From positions 1 through 37,668 of the forward strand of contig CALVWV010000025.1 of the NCBI GenBank assembly GCA_944368065.1: a stretch of 37,668 bases of DNA, written 5' to 3'. The notes below the pieces were generated by a model that was not told the DNA's origin, did no database searches, and was given only the letters and a program-made list of their open reading frames with translations. A program made the position numbers and the translations under genes. This document shows, one piece after another, positions 16,094 to 24,033 of the stretch. How positions within the stretch are numbered: the first letter of the stretch is position 1; the number at the start of each line of letters is the position of its first letter. This stretch comes from an uncultured Clostridia bacterium (GTDB taxonomy: Bacteria; Bacillota; Clostridia; Christensenellales; Borkfalkiaceae).

Positions 16094-16530
16094 ATCGGTC
16101 TGCAGTTTTTTCAAATAGTTTCAACCACCATTATCAGTCTGCATCAATGTTACGACTGCAGCCAATCCCATTCGGACTCAGATATTCAAACAAATTCAGA
16201 ACACATTTTATAACGCCGAACCTGGCGGCGCCCGCACATAGCCTCCACCGTTTTCAAGGGCGCATTGCGCCGTAATTATGCGCCAGACAGTCAATTTTAT
16301 TTTTTATTGAATGCGCGCACGCGCTGCATGCGCGTGCGCGCGGCCGAATTCGAGGCAAGCACGCGACCCGTATGCGATCGACATTAATTTCATTGCGCCT
16401 CCAAGGCAATAATCGCACCATTTCATAAAATTTAAGCAACTAATTCATGCCCGTACAGAAGTGCAAAACTTTCACAAAATTTTCATATTTTTGACAATAA
16501 ATTACACATAATCAAATTAATTGCAAACAG
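16094..16530. other. Gene-free region upstream of the pot operon
   Basis: No supported gene was found. The stretch includes a perfect GC hairpin at 16313-16341 (12-bp arms GCGCGCACGCGC / GCGCGTGCGCGC, loop TGCAT) with no T tract. Short minus-strand frames of 29 and 17 codons start behind GGAGG-like sites, but their composition gives no support. Confidence 0.5.
16313..16341. repeat. Perfect 12-bp GC inverted repeat
   Basis: The arms are 100 percent complementary, built of alternating purine-pyrimidine GCGC words around a TGCAT loop. No T tract follows on either strand, so it is not a standard terminator. Confidence 0.6.
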
Positions 16531-16559
16531 TTGACATCTGTAAAATATGCCACTATAAT
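16531..16559 (+). promoter_or_regulatory. Consensus sigma-A promoter of the regulator-pot operon
   Basis: A perfect TTGACA (16531-16536), a 17-nt spacer and a perfect TATAAT (16554-16559) lie about 120 bp upstream of the regulator gene. Such a strong promoter ahead of a transporter operon fits control by a repressor. Confidence 0.9.
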
Positions 16560-16564
16560 CTTAC

Positions 16565-16643
16565 ACGGTTATTATTACTAAACTTTTTGTTTAAAATTGC
16601 TAACCGTTTAATAATCTTAAACGCAGGGTTTAACACTGCGTTT
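16565..16643 (+). promoter_or_regulatory. Structured 5' leader of the pot operon
   Basis: The leader holds a nested inverted repeat: ACGGTTA (16565-16571) with TAACCGT (16601-16607), enclosing TAAAC / GTTTA around TTTTT (16579-16593). A second hairpin, AAACGCAG / CTGCGTTT (16619-16643), is followed by ACTATTTTT. These could be operator sites just downstream of the promoter or an attenuator. Function is inferred only. Confidence 0.5.
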
Positions 16644-16684
16644 ACTATTTTTAAACGTTCTGTTTACAAGTCAAGGTGATTTTT

Positions 16685-17218
16685 ATGGAAATCGGCAGCA
16701 AAATAAAGCTTTTAAGGCAACAGCTGAACCTTTCGCAGGCAGAGCTTGCCGACAGGTGCGAACTTACCAAAGGATACATTTCGCAGCTGGAAAACGACAT
16801 AACCTCCCCGTCCATAGCCACCCTTTGCGACATTCTTGCGGCGCTGGGAACAGATCTTGCGGAATTCTTTAAAAAGGAAGACGACGAGCGCGTCGTCTTC
16901 GGCGCGGACGACTTTATCGAAAAGCGCGACGACGGCATGACGCTTAAATGGATTATACCCAATGCGCAGAAAAATATTATGGAGCCTATAATTTTAGAGC
17001 TCCTGCCGGGCGCGTCTTCCGCGGAGGACTTCCCCCACGACGGCGAAGAATTCGGGTACGTTCTGGAAGGAAAAGTGCGAATAACGCTCGGAAAAAAGGC
17101 GTACGTGTGCAAGCGCGGCGAAACTTTTTATTACCGCGCAAACACCACCCACACCGTGAGCAACGCAGGCAAGACAATTGCCAAAATACTGTGGGTTTCT
17201 TCACCCCCCAACTTCTGA
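16685..17218 (+). CDS. XRE-family regulator with cupin sensor domain (polyamine-type)
   Basis: The start ATG at 16685 has AAGGTGA just upstream and gives 177 aa. An in-frame GTG nine bases earlier overlaps the ribosome site. Residues about 4-58 are a helix-turn-helix of the HTH_3/XRE type (IKLLRQQLNLSQAELADRC and LTKGYISQLENDITSPSI). Residues about 105-172 form a cupin_2 barrel (HDGEEFGYVLEGKVRITLGK, FYYRANTTHTVSN). This architecture is that of PuuR-like regulators, and genes of this type commonly precede potABCD in Firmicutes. It lies 52 bp upstream of potA in the same direction and probably controls the operon in response to polyamines. The ligand is inferred from context. Confidence 0.88.
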   Translation: MEIGSKIKLLRQQLNLSQAELADRCELTKGYISQLENDITSPSIATLCDILAALGTDLAEFFKKEDDERVVFGADDFIEKRDDGMTLKWIIPNAQKNIMEPIILELLPGASSAEDFPHDGEEFGYVLEGKVRITLGKKAYVCKRGETFYYRANTTHTVSNAGKTIAKILWVSSPPNF

Positions 17219-17270
17219 TAAATCGGGTTTCTACCCATAACTTCCGATAAACTTTCAAGGAGAGAATAAA

Positions 17271-18782
17271 ATGAGCGAAACCAACACCATTATCGAGCTC
17301 AAAGACGTATGCAAGTCGTTCGATGACACAATAGCCGTCGAAAACTTCAACCTCGCCATACAGAAAGGCGAATTTGTAACCTTCCTCGGCCCGTCGGGTT
17401 GCGGCAAGACAACTACTTTAAGGATGATTGCCGGATTTGATTTGCCCACCTCGGGACAGATTCTTTTGAACGGCGAGGACATAAGCAACCTGCCGCCCAA
17501 CAAGCGCCCCGTAAACACGGTGTTCCAGCGCTACGCGCTTTTCCCCCACCTCAACGTTTACGAAAACATTGCTTTCGGTCTCAGGCTTAAAAAGGTCGCC
17601 ACCACAGTTACAAACCGCAAGGGCGAAAAAGTAACAAAGATGCTTCACCTTTCCCGCCGCGAAATAGACGAAAAAGTAAGGCGCGTGCTTGACATAGTTG
17701 ACCTCGAAGGCTTTGAAAAACGTTCGGTTTCCACACTCTCCGGCGGACAGCAGCAGAGGGTTGCGATAGCCCGCGCAATCGTCAACGAGCCCGAAATTCT
17801 CCTTCTGGACGAGCCCCTTGGAGCACTCGACCTTAAAATGCGCAAGGAAATGCAGATAGAGCTCAAAGAAATGCACAGGCGACTCGGCATAACCTTTATA
17901 TACGTTACGCACGACCAGGAAGAAGCGCTTACCATGAGCGATAAAATCGTCGTTATAAACGACGGCGAAATTCAGCAGGTAGGCACGCCCACCGACATAT
18001 ACAACGAGCCCGTAAACACATTCGTTGCGGACTTCATCGGCGAAAGCAACATCTTCAACGGAATGATGGTCGGCAAACTCAAGGTTAAATTCTGCGGAGC
18101 ATCATTCGACTGCCTCGACGATTATGAACTCAACCAGTACGTCGACGTAGTTGTGCGCCCCGAAGATATCCATATCTGCAAGCCCGGCGAAGGTCAGCTC
18201 AAAGGCAAGGTGGTATCCACTGTGTTCAAGGGCGTACATTATGAAATAACCGTCGAAGTAGGCAGGTTCGAAATTGTAATCCAGAGCACCGCCTACGCCG
18301 CCCCCGGTTCGCTTATCGGCATGCAGATTGAGCCCGACGGCATCCACATAATGGAAAAGGTTTACACCGAAAACAAGTACGACGGCGTCATAACCAAGAA
18401 CAACACCGTAAAATTCGGCGACGGCGAATTCGAATGCGACGTCACACAGCTTTACAAGGGGTCTCACCTCGACGAAGAAGGCTACCTGATTACCGCCGAA
18501 GGCGAAAAGCTTGACCTTACGGGCACCGAAGTTACCGTAGAGATAGGCTTCCGCGACATCACCATGAGCGACGTGAAAGGCGCGGGCGGCGCAGAAGGCA
18601 GCATAATTTCCATGATTTACAAGGGCGACCACTACCGCTACATCGTAAGGACGGAAGAAAACGAAGAAGATTACGTGCTCGCCTGCCCCGACCTCTGGAA
18701 CACGGGCGACAAGGTAAGCCTTGTAATCCCCGCGGACAAAATAAAGCTTACTTTAAAGCCTGCTACGGGGGATAAAAAATGA
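17271..18782 (+). CDS. potA: Spermidine/putrescine ABC transporter ATPase PotA (extended)
   Basis: This is the ATP-binding subunit of a polyamine importer. Motifs are Walker [11 protein letters not shown] (40-49), Q-loop [11 protein letters not shown] (Gln86), signature LSGGQQQR (156-163), Walker [12 protein letters not shown] (177-187) and His214 of the H-loop. An insertion of about 20 residues (around 109-128) lies between the Q-loop and signature. The protein has 503 aa, well over the usual 350-380. After a TOBE-type domain (about 280-365) there is an additional region of roughly 130 residues resembling a second TOBE-like unit ([25 protein letters not shown]). The ATG follows AGGAG. Its stop overlaps the potB start (ATGA). 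Confidence 0.94.
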   Translation: MSETNTIIELKDVCKSFDDTIAVENFNLAIQKGEFVTFLGPSGCGKTTTLRMIAGFDLPTSGQILLNGEDISNLPPNKRPVNTVFQRYALFPHLNVYENIAFGLRLKKVATTVTNRKGEKVTKMLHLSRREIDEKVRRVLDIVDLEGFEKRSVSTLSGGQQQRVAIARAIVNEPEILLLDEPLGALDLKMRKEMQIELKEMHRRLGITFIYVTHDQEEALTMSDKIVVINDGEIQQVGTPTDIYNEPVNTFVADFIGESNIFNGMMVGKLKVKFCGASFDCLDDYELNQYVDVVVRPEDIHICKPGEGQLKGKVVSTVFKGVHYEITVEVGRFEIVIQSTAYAAPGSLIGMQIEPDGIHIMEKVYTENKYDGVITKNNTVKFGDGEFECDVTQLYKGSHLDEEGYLITAEGEKLDLTGTEVTVEIGFRDITMSDVKGAGGAEGSIISMIYKGDHYRYIVRTEENEEDYVLACPDLWNTGDKVSLVIPADKIKLTLKPATGDKK

Positions 18783-19585
18783 CGAAAGCGCTTAAACTGC
18801 GGTTCAACCGCAAACAGCTGTGCATACCTTACGCGGCGTTTCTGATACTCTTCGTAATATGCCCGCTGCTCGTTATAATTTACTTTGCATTCACAAACGG
18901 CACAGGTCAGTTCACGTTCGACAACCTCGTCAACTTCTTCACGAACACCAACACTCTCGGCACGCTTTTGAACAGCATTGCCATAGCCGTGGTCACAACG
19001 ATTATCTGCCTTGTGATAGCTTACCCCGTCGCCTACATCCTCGCACGCAGCAAGTTCAAGAAAAAGTACGTGCTTCTGATGCTCTTCGTGCTGCCCATGT
19101 GGATAAACTTCACGCTGAGAATTACGGCGCTCAAAGAAATACTTACCGCAATAGAGACAAATATCGCTGTCTACCCCTTCTTAAATACCATAATCGGCAT
19201 GACTTACGACTTTTTGCCTTTTATGATACTGCCTCTCTACACGTCGCTGAGCAAACTCGATAAAAGTCTTACGGAAGCGGCCGAAGACCTCGGCGCGAAC
19301 GGTTTTACCGTATTCATGCGCGTAGTGCTTCCCCTCTCCGTACCCGGCATTATTTCCGGCGTGACTATGGTTCTTCTGCCCTCCATGACAAACTACGTCG
19401 TACTCGACATGCTCTACAACAGCACGTATATAATGGGCAGTCTCATAGGCAGCTACTTTGCGCACTTCGACTGGAATAACGGCTCGATGATTTCGCTTAT
19501 TCTGCTTATAATAATATTTATAATCACGCTTGCAACCAACAGATTCAACGACAGCGGCGAAACCGCGGGGAGGAATTTGCTGTGA
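18779..19585 (+). CDS. potB: Spermidine/putrescine ABC transporter permease PotB
   Basis: The 268-aa inner-membrane permease has about six transmembrane helices and the cytoplasmic EAA loop that contacts the ATPase ([26 protein letters not shown]). The start overlaps the potA stop by 4 bp and the end overlaps the potC start by 4 bp, so translation is coupled. Order within the operon (A-B-C-D) and similarity of the EAA region identify it as the first permease. Confidence 0.95.
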   Translation: MTKALKLRFNRKQLCIPYAAFLILFVICPLLVIIYFAFTNGTGQFTFDNLVNFFTNTNTLGTLLNSIAIAVVTTIICLVIAYPVAYILARSKFKKKYVLLMLFVLPMWINFTLRITALKEILTAIETNIAVYPFLNTIIGMTYDFLPFMILPLYTSLSKLDKSLTEAAEDLGANGFTVFMRVVLPLSVPGIISGVTMVLLPSMTNYVVLDMLYNSTYIMGSLIGSYFAHFDWNNGSMISLILLIIIFIITLATNRFNDSGETAGRNLL

Positions 19586-20394
19586 AAATCACAAAAAAAG
19601 TTTTAAGCGTCGTATGGCTCGTGCTCATACTCGCTTTCATTTACATTCCCATACTGCTCCTCGCCGTTTACAGCTTTACTGACGCCACCATGGTAGGCGG
19701 CGCGGTAAGCGGGTTTTCTTTCCAGAACTATATAACGCTCTTCGAAAACGAAGAACTGCGCAGCATGATAGGCGGAACTGTAGCCCTCGCGCTCGGCTCG
19801 GCGCTCATTGCCTCCATACTCGGCACGCTCGGCGCGATAGGCACTTTCTATTCCAAAAGAACGGCAAAGCACCTCATAAACTACGCCAACCAGATACCCG
19901 TCGTAAACGCCGACGTCGTTACAGGTTTTTCGCTCTGCGTTCTTCTCATAGTTCTTCTGGGCATAAGCAAAGATACTTTCGTGCCCCTCGTATTAGGTCA
20001 CGTGGTGCTCTGCGCTCCATTTGTATATCTTTCCGTAATGCCCAGGCTCAAACAGATGGACAACAACCTTTACGAAGCCGCTCTCGACCTCGGCGCGACG
20101 CCCGCACAGGCGCTTTTCAAGGTAGTTATCCCTCAGCTTCTGCCCGGCATACTTTCAGGCTTCATGCTGGCTGTCACGCTCTCGCTTGACGATTACTTCA
20201 TAACGACTTACACAAAGCCTTCCACCTTCGACACGATAAGCACTTACGTTTATAACGCAACGAAGGGCAGCCAGACGGACATAAAAACTGCGCTCTGGGC
20301 ACTTTCCACGTTAATATTCCTTATAGTTGTAATTATAGTAGTGCTTATGAACGTCGTTTCAGGCAAAAAGAAAACCACGGAGGAGCGCATATGA
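19582..20394 (+). CDS. potC: Spermidine/putrescine ABC transporter permease PotC
   Basis: This is the second permease, 270 aa, with about six transmembrane helices and the EAA motif EAALDLGATPAQALFKVVIPQLLPGILSG-type block, followed by the LSLDDYFITTY segment typical of PotC. The start is a GTG at 19582 that overlaps the potB stop (GTGA), with GGGGAGG about 9 nt upstream. Its stop overlaps the potD ATG. Confidence 0.95.
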   Translation: MKITKKVLSVVWLVLILAFIYIPILLLAVYSFTDATMVGGAVSGFSFQNYITLFENEELRSMIGGTVALALGSALIASILGTLGAIGTFYSKRTAKHLINYANQIPVVNADVVTGFSLCVLLIVLLGISKDTFVPLVLGHVVLCAPFVYLSVMPRLKQMDNNLYEAALDLGATPAQALFKVVIPQLLPGILSGFMLAVTLSLDDYFITTYTKPSTFDTISTYVYNATKGSQTDIKTALWALSTLIFLIVVIIVVLMNVVSGKKKTTEERI

Positions 20395-22007
20395 GAAAAA
20401 TGAGAATAGCCGCCGTTGCGGCGGCGTGCCTCTTCGCCGTGCCCGTGTTTGCCGCCGCAGGCTGCACCAAAACAGACGAAACCGTCGTACTGCGCGTCGC
20501 CAACTGGGAAGAATACATCGACCTCGGCGGCTGGGGCGAAGACGAGCTCATAGAGCTTGCCGACGGAACGGAAATTTTCGGCGAAAACAGCGTGGTTGAC
20601 GACTTTACGGAATGGTTCAACTCACAGAATTACGGCTTTGACGTGAGAGTAGAATACTCCACCTTCGGCACAAACGAAGACCTTTACAACCAGCTCAATT
20701 TAGGCGACGTTTACGACCTTGTATGCCCTTCCGACTACATGATAATGAAACTGCTCGCCGAAGATAAAATACAGCCTTTTTCTGCCGATTTCATGGATAC
20801 GGAAAACCCCGATAATTATTATATAAACGGCGTTTCGGAATACATCGACGGCACGGACGAAAGCATATTCGGCCAGTACGGCTGGAGCGGCATAGCCGCC
20901 TGCTACATGTGGGGCACGACGGGACTTGTATACAATCCCGAGATAATAGGAAGCGAAGCCGACGTCGCTGCGTGGGACATACTCACAAACAGCGATTACG
21001 AAAAGAGCGTAACGGTAAAAGACAACGTGCGCGACGCATATTTCGCCGCCCTCTCCATTCTTTTCAAGGATGAGCTCGACGAAATAAATGCGGACGAAAA
21101 CATGACCGAAGAAGAAAAGAGCGCCGCAAGAAGCGAACTTCTGAACTCCACCGACAAAGAGACGATTGCCGCAGCAGAAGATATTCTTAAGGACATCAAA
21201 CAGAACGTTTACTCCTTTGAAACGGACAGCGGCAAATCGGATATGGTTACGGGAAAGGTAATTGCTAACTTCCAGTGGTCGGGCGACGCGGTTTACATCA
21301 TGGACCAGGCCGACGAGGAGGACACCGAACTCTGGTATTCAGTTCCCGACGAAAGCACTAACCTTTGGTTTGACGGCTGGGTAATGCTTAAAGACGGCAT
21401 AGACGGAAACAAAAACAGGCAGATTGCATCGGAAGCGTTTGTCAACTTCCTCTCCCGCCCCGATATAGCCGTGCGCAACATGTATTACATCGGATACACC
21501 TCCTCCATAGCCGCCGACGAAGTTTACAATTACTTTGACTGGTGCTACGGCGTTGTCACCGACCCCGAAAGCGAAGATTATTACGAGTTTGACAACGTGT
21601 ACGTGTATGACGTAAGTTACTTCTTCGGCGAAGACAGCTATATCTACATCGACATGGATACCGTTGAAGTTGAAGGCGCTGCCCTTACCCATGATTATGA
21701 CGACGATGATTACGTGGCGGGTTACCCCGTTTACAGCGGCGGAACGATAAGCCGCGGACGTCAGGCGTTTACGCAGTACCCCACCGCCGACATAATAGAC
21801 CGCAGCGTTGTAATGCTCGATTTCGGCGACGACCTCGCGGCTATCAATCAGATGTGGATAAACGTGCGCTGCCTCGATATAGTCGATATAAGCGTAACGA
21901 CGGTTGTAATCGTAGCAGTCATAATTGTTGCCATTGCCGCGGCAATTGTTCTGTACCGCTTCAGATACAGAATCTTCTACGACAGACCCCGCCGCAAGGC
22001 AATGTAA
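20391..22007 (+). CDS. potD: Polyamine-binding lipoprotein PotD with extra C-terminal membrane helix
   Basis: This is the extracellular substrate-binding component. A signal peptide ends in a lipobox-like AAAGC (Cys25), so it should be lipid-anchored. Regions typical of PotD include LRVANWEEYI, VRVEYSTFGTNEDLYNQL, DLVCPSDYMIMKLL, WGTTGLVYNP and NLWFDGWVMLKDG. At 538 aa it is about 180 longer than usual PotD. There is an acidic, Tyr-rich insertion (roughly 395-465, including DYDDDDYVAGYPVY). After the expected end comes a hydrophobic helix (about 502-522) and a basic tail (YRFRYRIFYDRPRRKAM) that would sit in the cytoplasm. Double anchoring is unusual. The gene is coupled to potC by a 4-bp overlap. 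Confidence 0.93.
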   Translation: MRKMRIAAVAAACLFAVPVFAAAGCTKTDETVVLRVANWEEYIDLGGWGEDELIELADGTEIFGENSVVDDFTEWFNSQNYGFDVRVEYSTFGTNEDLYNQLNLGDVYDLVCPSDYMIMKLLAEDKIQPFSADFMDTENPDNYYINGVSEYIDGTDESIFGQYGWSGIAACYMWGTTGLVYNPEIIGSEADVAAWDILTNSDYEKSVTVKDNVRDAYFAALSILFKDELDEINADENMTEEEKSAARSELLNSTDKETIAAAEDILKDIKQNVYSFETDSGKSDMVTGKVIANFQWSGDAVYIMDQADEEDTELWYSVPDESTNLWFDGWVMLKDGIDGNKNRQIASEAFVNFLSRPDIAVRNMYYIGYTSSIAADEVYNYFDWCYGVVTDPESEDYYEFDNVYVYDVSYFFGEDSYIYIDMDTVEVEGAALTHDYDDDDYVAGYPVYSGGTISRGRQAFTQYPTADIIDRSVVMLDFGDDLAAINQMWINVRCLDIVDISVTTVVIVAVIIVAIAAAIVLYRFRYRIFYDRPRRKAM

Positions 22008-22023
22008 CTTAAAACACAAATTA

Positions 22024-22055
22024 AAACCCCTGTGTAAATCGCAGGGGCTTTTTAT
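22024..22055 (+). terminator. Terminator of the pot operon
   Basis: The stem CCCCTG (22027-22032) pairs with CAGGGG (22042-22047) and is followed by CTTTTTATT, 20 bp after the potD stop. Confidence 0.85.
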
Positions 22056-22123
22056 TCGCGCATCTGATGACCGGCTCAAGCGCCGTTTATCTGTTAAGAA
22101 CTGAAAAATTCAGCAAATTTTAT

Positions 22124-22618
22124 TTAACGGAATTCGTAAATAACTTCGCCTGCCCCGTAATTATTTTCTGCCGGAACTTCAGCGTAATATACCCAATAAA
22201 TAATATCAGCTGTTACGGCATCGCCGTCATGTATAGTATTCCTTGAAATGACGGGGCAGAGCTTATTGTCTTTTACAAGAATTCTTTCAAACTTTAGTCC
22301 ATCGCTTGAGCAGCTTGTGGTAAGGAAAACAAGTAGGGCATTTTTATCGAAATAACCTTTAGTATAGCCGAACTCTATGCCGAACGCCTCATAATCGGCA
22401 TAATCTGTAAACAATTCCAGTCTGCTCCCTTCAAGGTATTTCTTTTCCGCTTCTTCAAGAGCAGAATAATCGTTCCCGACGTCAAAAAAATCATAAATGA
22501 CGGCAGTTTTCGGCTCAAGTCCCGAGGCTGTATAATCGGCATACGGATCTGCGCACGCGCACAAAAGCAATGTAAAAGCCGCCAGAACTGAAAAAACAGA
22601 CGCAAAAACTTTTTTCAC
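22124..22618 (-). CDS. Small lipoprotein of unknown function
   Basis: The 164-aa product starts with a basic and hydrophobic signal peptide (MKKVFASVFSVLAAFTLLL) ending in a lipobox LCAC (lipid cysteine about residue 22), so it should be a secreted lipoprotein. The mature part is acidic and Tyr-rich, with no motif I recognise. The segment ALLVFLTTSCSSDGLKFERI looks like a beta-rich core. The ATG at 22618 is preceded by GGGGGTG. It is convergent with the pot operon and appears monocistronic. No function is proposed. Confidence 0.75.
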   Translation of the reverse strand: MKKVFASVFSVLAAFTLLLCACADPYADYTASGLEPKTAVIYDFFDVGNDYSALEEAEKKYLEGSRLELFTDYADYEAFGIEFGYTKGYFDKNALLVFLTTSCSSDGLKFERILVKDNKLCPVISRNTIHDGDAVTADIIYWVYYAEVPAENNYGAGEVIYEFR

Positions 22619-22758
22619 ATAGCACCCCCTTATAACAACTGCCGCGCCTTATTGCAGCCATTTACAGCACTGCCGCGCATTTCAGTATAGTAAACTATTT
22701 TATCAAAGATTTTATAAATCAATTATATCACAGCGCAAAAATATAAGCAATATATATA

Positions 22759-22835
22759 CCGCATCGTGCGACTCATAAAATAATAAGCCGTCACATCAGT
22801 GACGGCTTATTTTTTGGTACTCCCGGCGGGAATCG
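22759..22835. repeat. Copy 1 of a 77-bp repeat carrying a tRNA-Arg 3' end
   Basis: This copy matches 22943-23019 at an offset of 184 bp, except in the hairpin loop region. It contains a 32-bp leader, a perfect terminator hairpin (22782-22811, loop ATCA), T run, TGG and the last 18 bases of the tRNA-Arg gene (22818-22835). It then diverges, so this tRNA copy is only a fragment holding the T arm and acceptor strand. Confidence 0.85.
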
Positions 22836-22942
22836 CGCCTTGTGCGGCGCGCACGGTTGACAGCCCAATCAACGGGCTGTCAAGTCGTCGGTCGTTTCCT
22901 CCGACCTGCGCTCGCTTTCGCTCGCTTGCCTCCCCTCGATTC

Positions 22943-23019
22943 CCGCATCGTGCGACTCATAAAATAATAAGCCGCCACTGATGTGACGGCTTATTTTTTG
23001 GTACTCCCGGCGGGAATCG
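22943..23019. repeat. Copy 2 of the 77-bp repeat, overlapping the intact tRNA-Arg
   Basis: This is identical to copy 1 except in the hairpin, where the loop reads TGAT instead of ATCA and one arm base differs. It covers the tRNA terminator and the 3' 21 bases (with CCA) of the functional tRNA gene. Confidence 0.85.
22966..22998 (-). terminator. Terminator of the tRNA-Arg gene
   Basis: On the minus strand the stem AATAAGCCGTCAC pairs with GTGGCGGCTTATT (one G-T pair, loop ATCA) and is followed by ATTTTAT. It begins 4 nt after the CCA end of the tRNA. Confidence 0.8.
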
Positions 23020-23073
23020 AACCCACAACGGCCCCTTAGGAGGGGGCTGTTATATCCATTTAACTACGGAAGC
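22999..23073 (-). tRNA. tRNA-Arg (anticodon CCT)
   Basis: The minus strand folds as a 75-nt tRNA with encoded CCA. The parts are acceptor GCTTCCG / CGGGAGT (a G-T pair at 1-72), D arm GTTA / TAAC, anticodon stem GCCCC / GGGGC with loop CTCCTAA (anticodon CCT, reading AGG), variable loop CGTT and T arm GTGGG-TTCGATT-CCCGC. The discriminator is A. Its 3' end is duplicated 184 bp away. Confidence 0.93.
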
Positions 23074-23385
23074 ATTTTTATTTTATTCCGACTGACAACA
23101 CGCATAAACGTACCGTACCGCTCGGCAACGCAAATATAATACAATATATTGAGAAAAAAATCAAACGATTTTCGGCGCTTTATTCAAAACCGCATTATTT
23201 AATTATTTTTTGCTTTTCTATAATTCACAGCGGAGCGCCTTCACCCGCCGCACTCCGCAATTGCATTGACAGCCGCACTTATGACGCAACAAATAAAATC
23301 TCCGCAATTTGAAAATATTGCCATAAAAATAAGCTGAAAAACAGCAATTATGCGTGAAATAGTACTTCAATTACGGCTAAATTTA
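23074..23385. other. Intergenic region between tRNA-Arg and the GNAT gene
   Basis: Apart from the possible tRNA promoter, I see no gene, repeat or strong hairpin here. No clear terminator follows the acetyltransferase gene on the minus strand. Confidence 0.5.
23136..23164 (-). promoter_or_regulatory. Possible promoter of tRNA-Arg
   Basis: TTGATT (23159-23164) and TATTAT (23136-23141) are 17 nt apart on the minus strand, about 60 bp upstream of the tRNA. The match is moderate and the region is AT-rich. Confidence 0.45.
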
Positions 23386-23961
23386 TCAGCCAACGGGCTT
23401 TACCTTTGAATAAGGCAACGGGCGGACAGGGTTTGCATTATGGCGACCTGTCATTTTTTCCATCCAGACCATATCGTACCATCTGCCGAACTTGCTGCCG
23501 CACTTCACAAACCTGCCCACAATTTTAAAACCGAGCCGTTTATGAAAGTTTACGCTGTCTTTCGTGAGATATTCGTCTTCGCGCGCGGGATAAGCTATGC
23601 AGGCATACATGTTCTTTATGCCTTGCAACTTAAGCGCCTCTTCAAGCGCCGCGTAAAGCCGCGCGCCTATCCCCTTGCGCCCGTAACCCTTGGCAACGTA
23701 CACCGTCGTTTCCACAGCCCAGTCGTATGCCGACCTGTTTTTGAATACTCCGGCATAGCAATAACCTGCAACCTCTCCGCCGCATTCGGCAACGAAATAG
23801 GGATAAAACGACATTATGCCGCGCATTCTTTGCGCAAATTCTTCTGTATCGGGAGCGTCGTCCTCAAAAGTGACTGCGGTATTATTTACGTAATAAGCAT
23901 AGATTGCGCAAAGCTTTTCCGCGTCCGAAAGCTGAGCGCGCCTTATAATTATCTCTTCCAA
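23386..23961 (-). CDS. GNAT-family N-acetyltransferase (PAT/MnaT-like)
   Basis: The 191-aa protein has the GNAT fold. Its N-terminus IIIRRAQLSDAEKLCAIY, the strand VAGYCYAG and the acetyl-CoA loop VYVAKGYGRKGIGARLY (motif A) are clear, and a SVNFHKRLGFKIVG segment follows. The pattern (YYVNNTAVTFE, AYDWAVETTVYV, NFHKRLGF, WYDMVWMEK) is that of the phosphinothricin/L-amino acid acetyltransferase subgroup. The actual substrate cannot be read from the sequence. The start is a TTG at 23961 with GAGG 5 nt upstream. Downstream of the LtaS-like gene, it is separated by a strong GC hairpin. Confidence 0.87.
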   Translation of the reverse strand: MEEIIIRRAQLSDAEKLCAIYAYYVNNTAVTFEDDAPDTEEFAQRMRGIMSFYPYFVAECGGEVAGYCYAGVFKNRSAYDWAVETTVYVAKGYGRKGIGARLYAALEEALKLQGIKNMYACIAYPAREDEYLTKDSVNFHKRLGFKIVGRFVKCGSKFGRWYDMVWMEKMTGRHNANPVRPLPYSKVKPVG

Positions 23962-23999
23962 ATCATCCTCGCTCGCGGCTTACGCTGCCGTACATTTTA

Positions 24000-24029
24000 T
24001 GCCGCCGCGCTCTGCTGAGCGCGGCGGCA
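24000..24029. terminator. GC-rich hairpin between the LtaS-like and GNAT genes
   Basis: A perfect 12-bp stem (TGCCGCCGCGCT / AGCGCGGCGGCA, loop CTGCTG) sits right after the LtaS-like stop. On the minus strand it is followed only by TAAAAT, so it is a weak terminator at best there. The plus-strand side is more T-rich. Confidence 0.5.
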
Positions 24030-24033
24030 ATTT

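Larger units (their letters stand above)
22619..22998. other. Gene-free region with tRNA-derived repeats
   Basis: No protein gene is supported. Bases 22619-22758 hold no feature I recognise. Bases 22759-22998 hold two copies of a tRNA 3'-end/terminator repeat and the 107-bp segment between them, which includes a perfect hairpin at 22857-22883 (TTGACAGCCC / GGGCTGTCAA). Confidence 0.6.

Noticed and set aside
16254-16439. Short minus-strand frames with GGAGG-like sites upstream of the pot operon
   Set aside because: Peptides of 17, 29 or 61 residues with Arg/Ala-rich composition arise from the GC hairpin. There is no promoter and no recognisable motif.
17207-17251. Imperfect direct repeat (AACTTCTGATAAA / AACTTCCGATAAA) between the regulator and potA
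   Set aside because: Only 13 bp with one mismatch, one copy overlapping the stop codon; probably a small slippage duplication without function.
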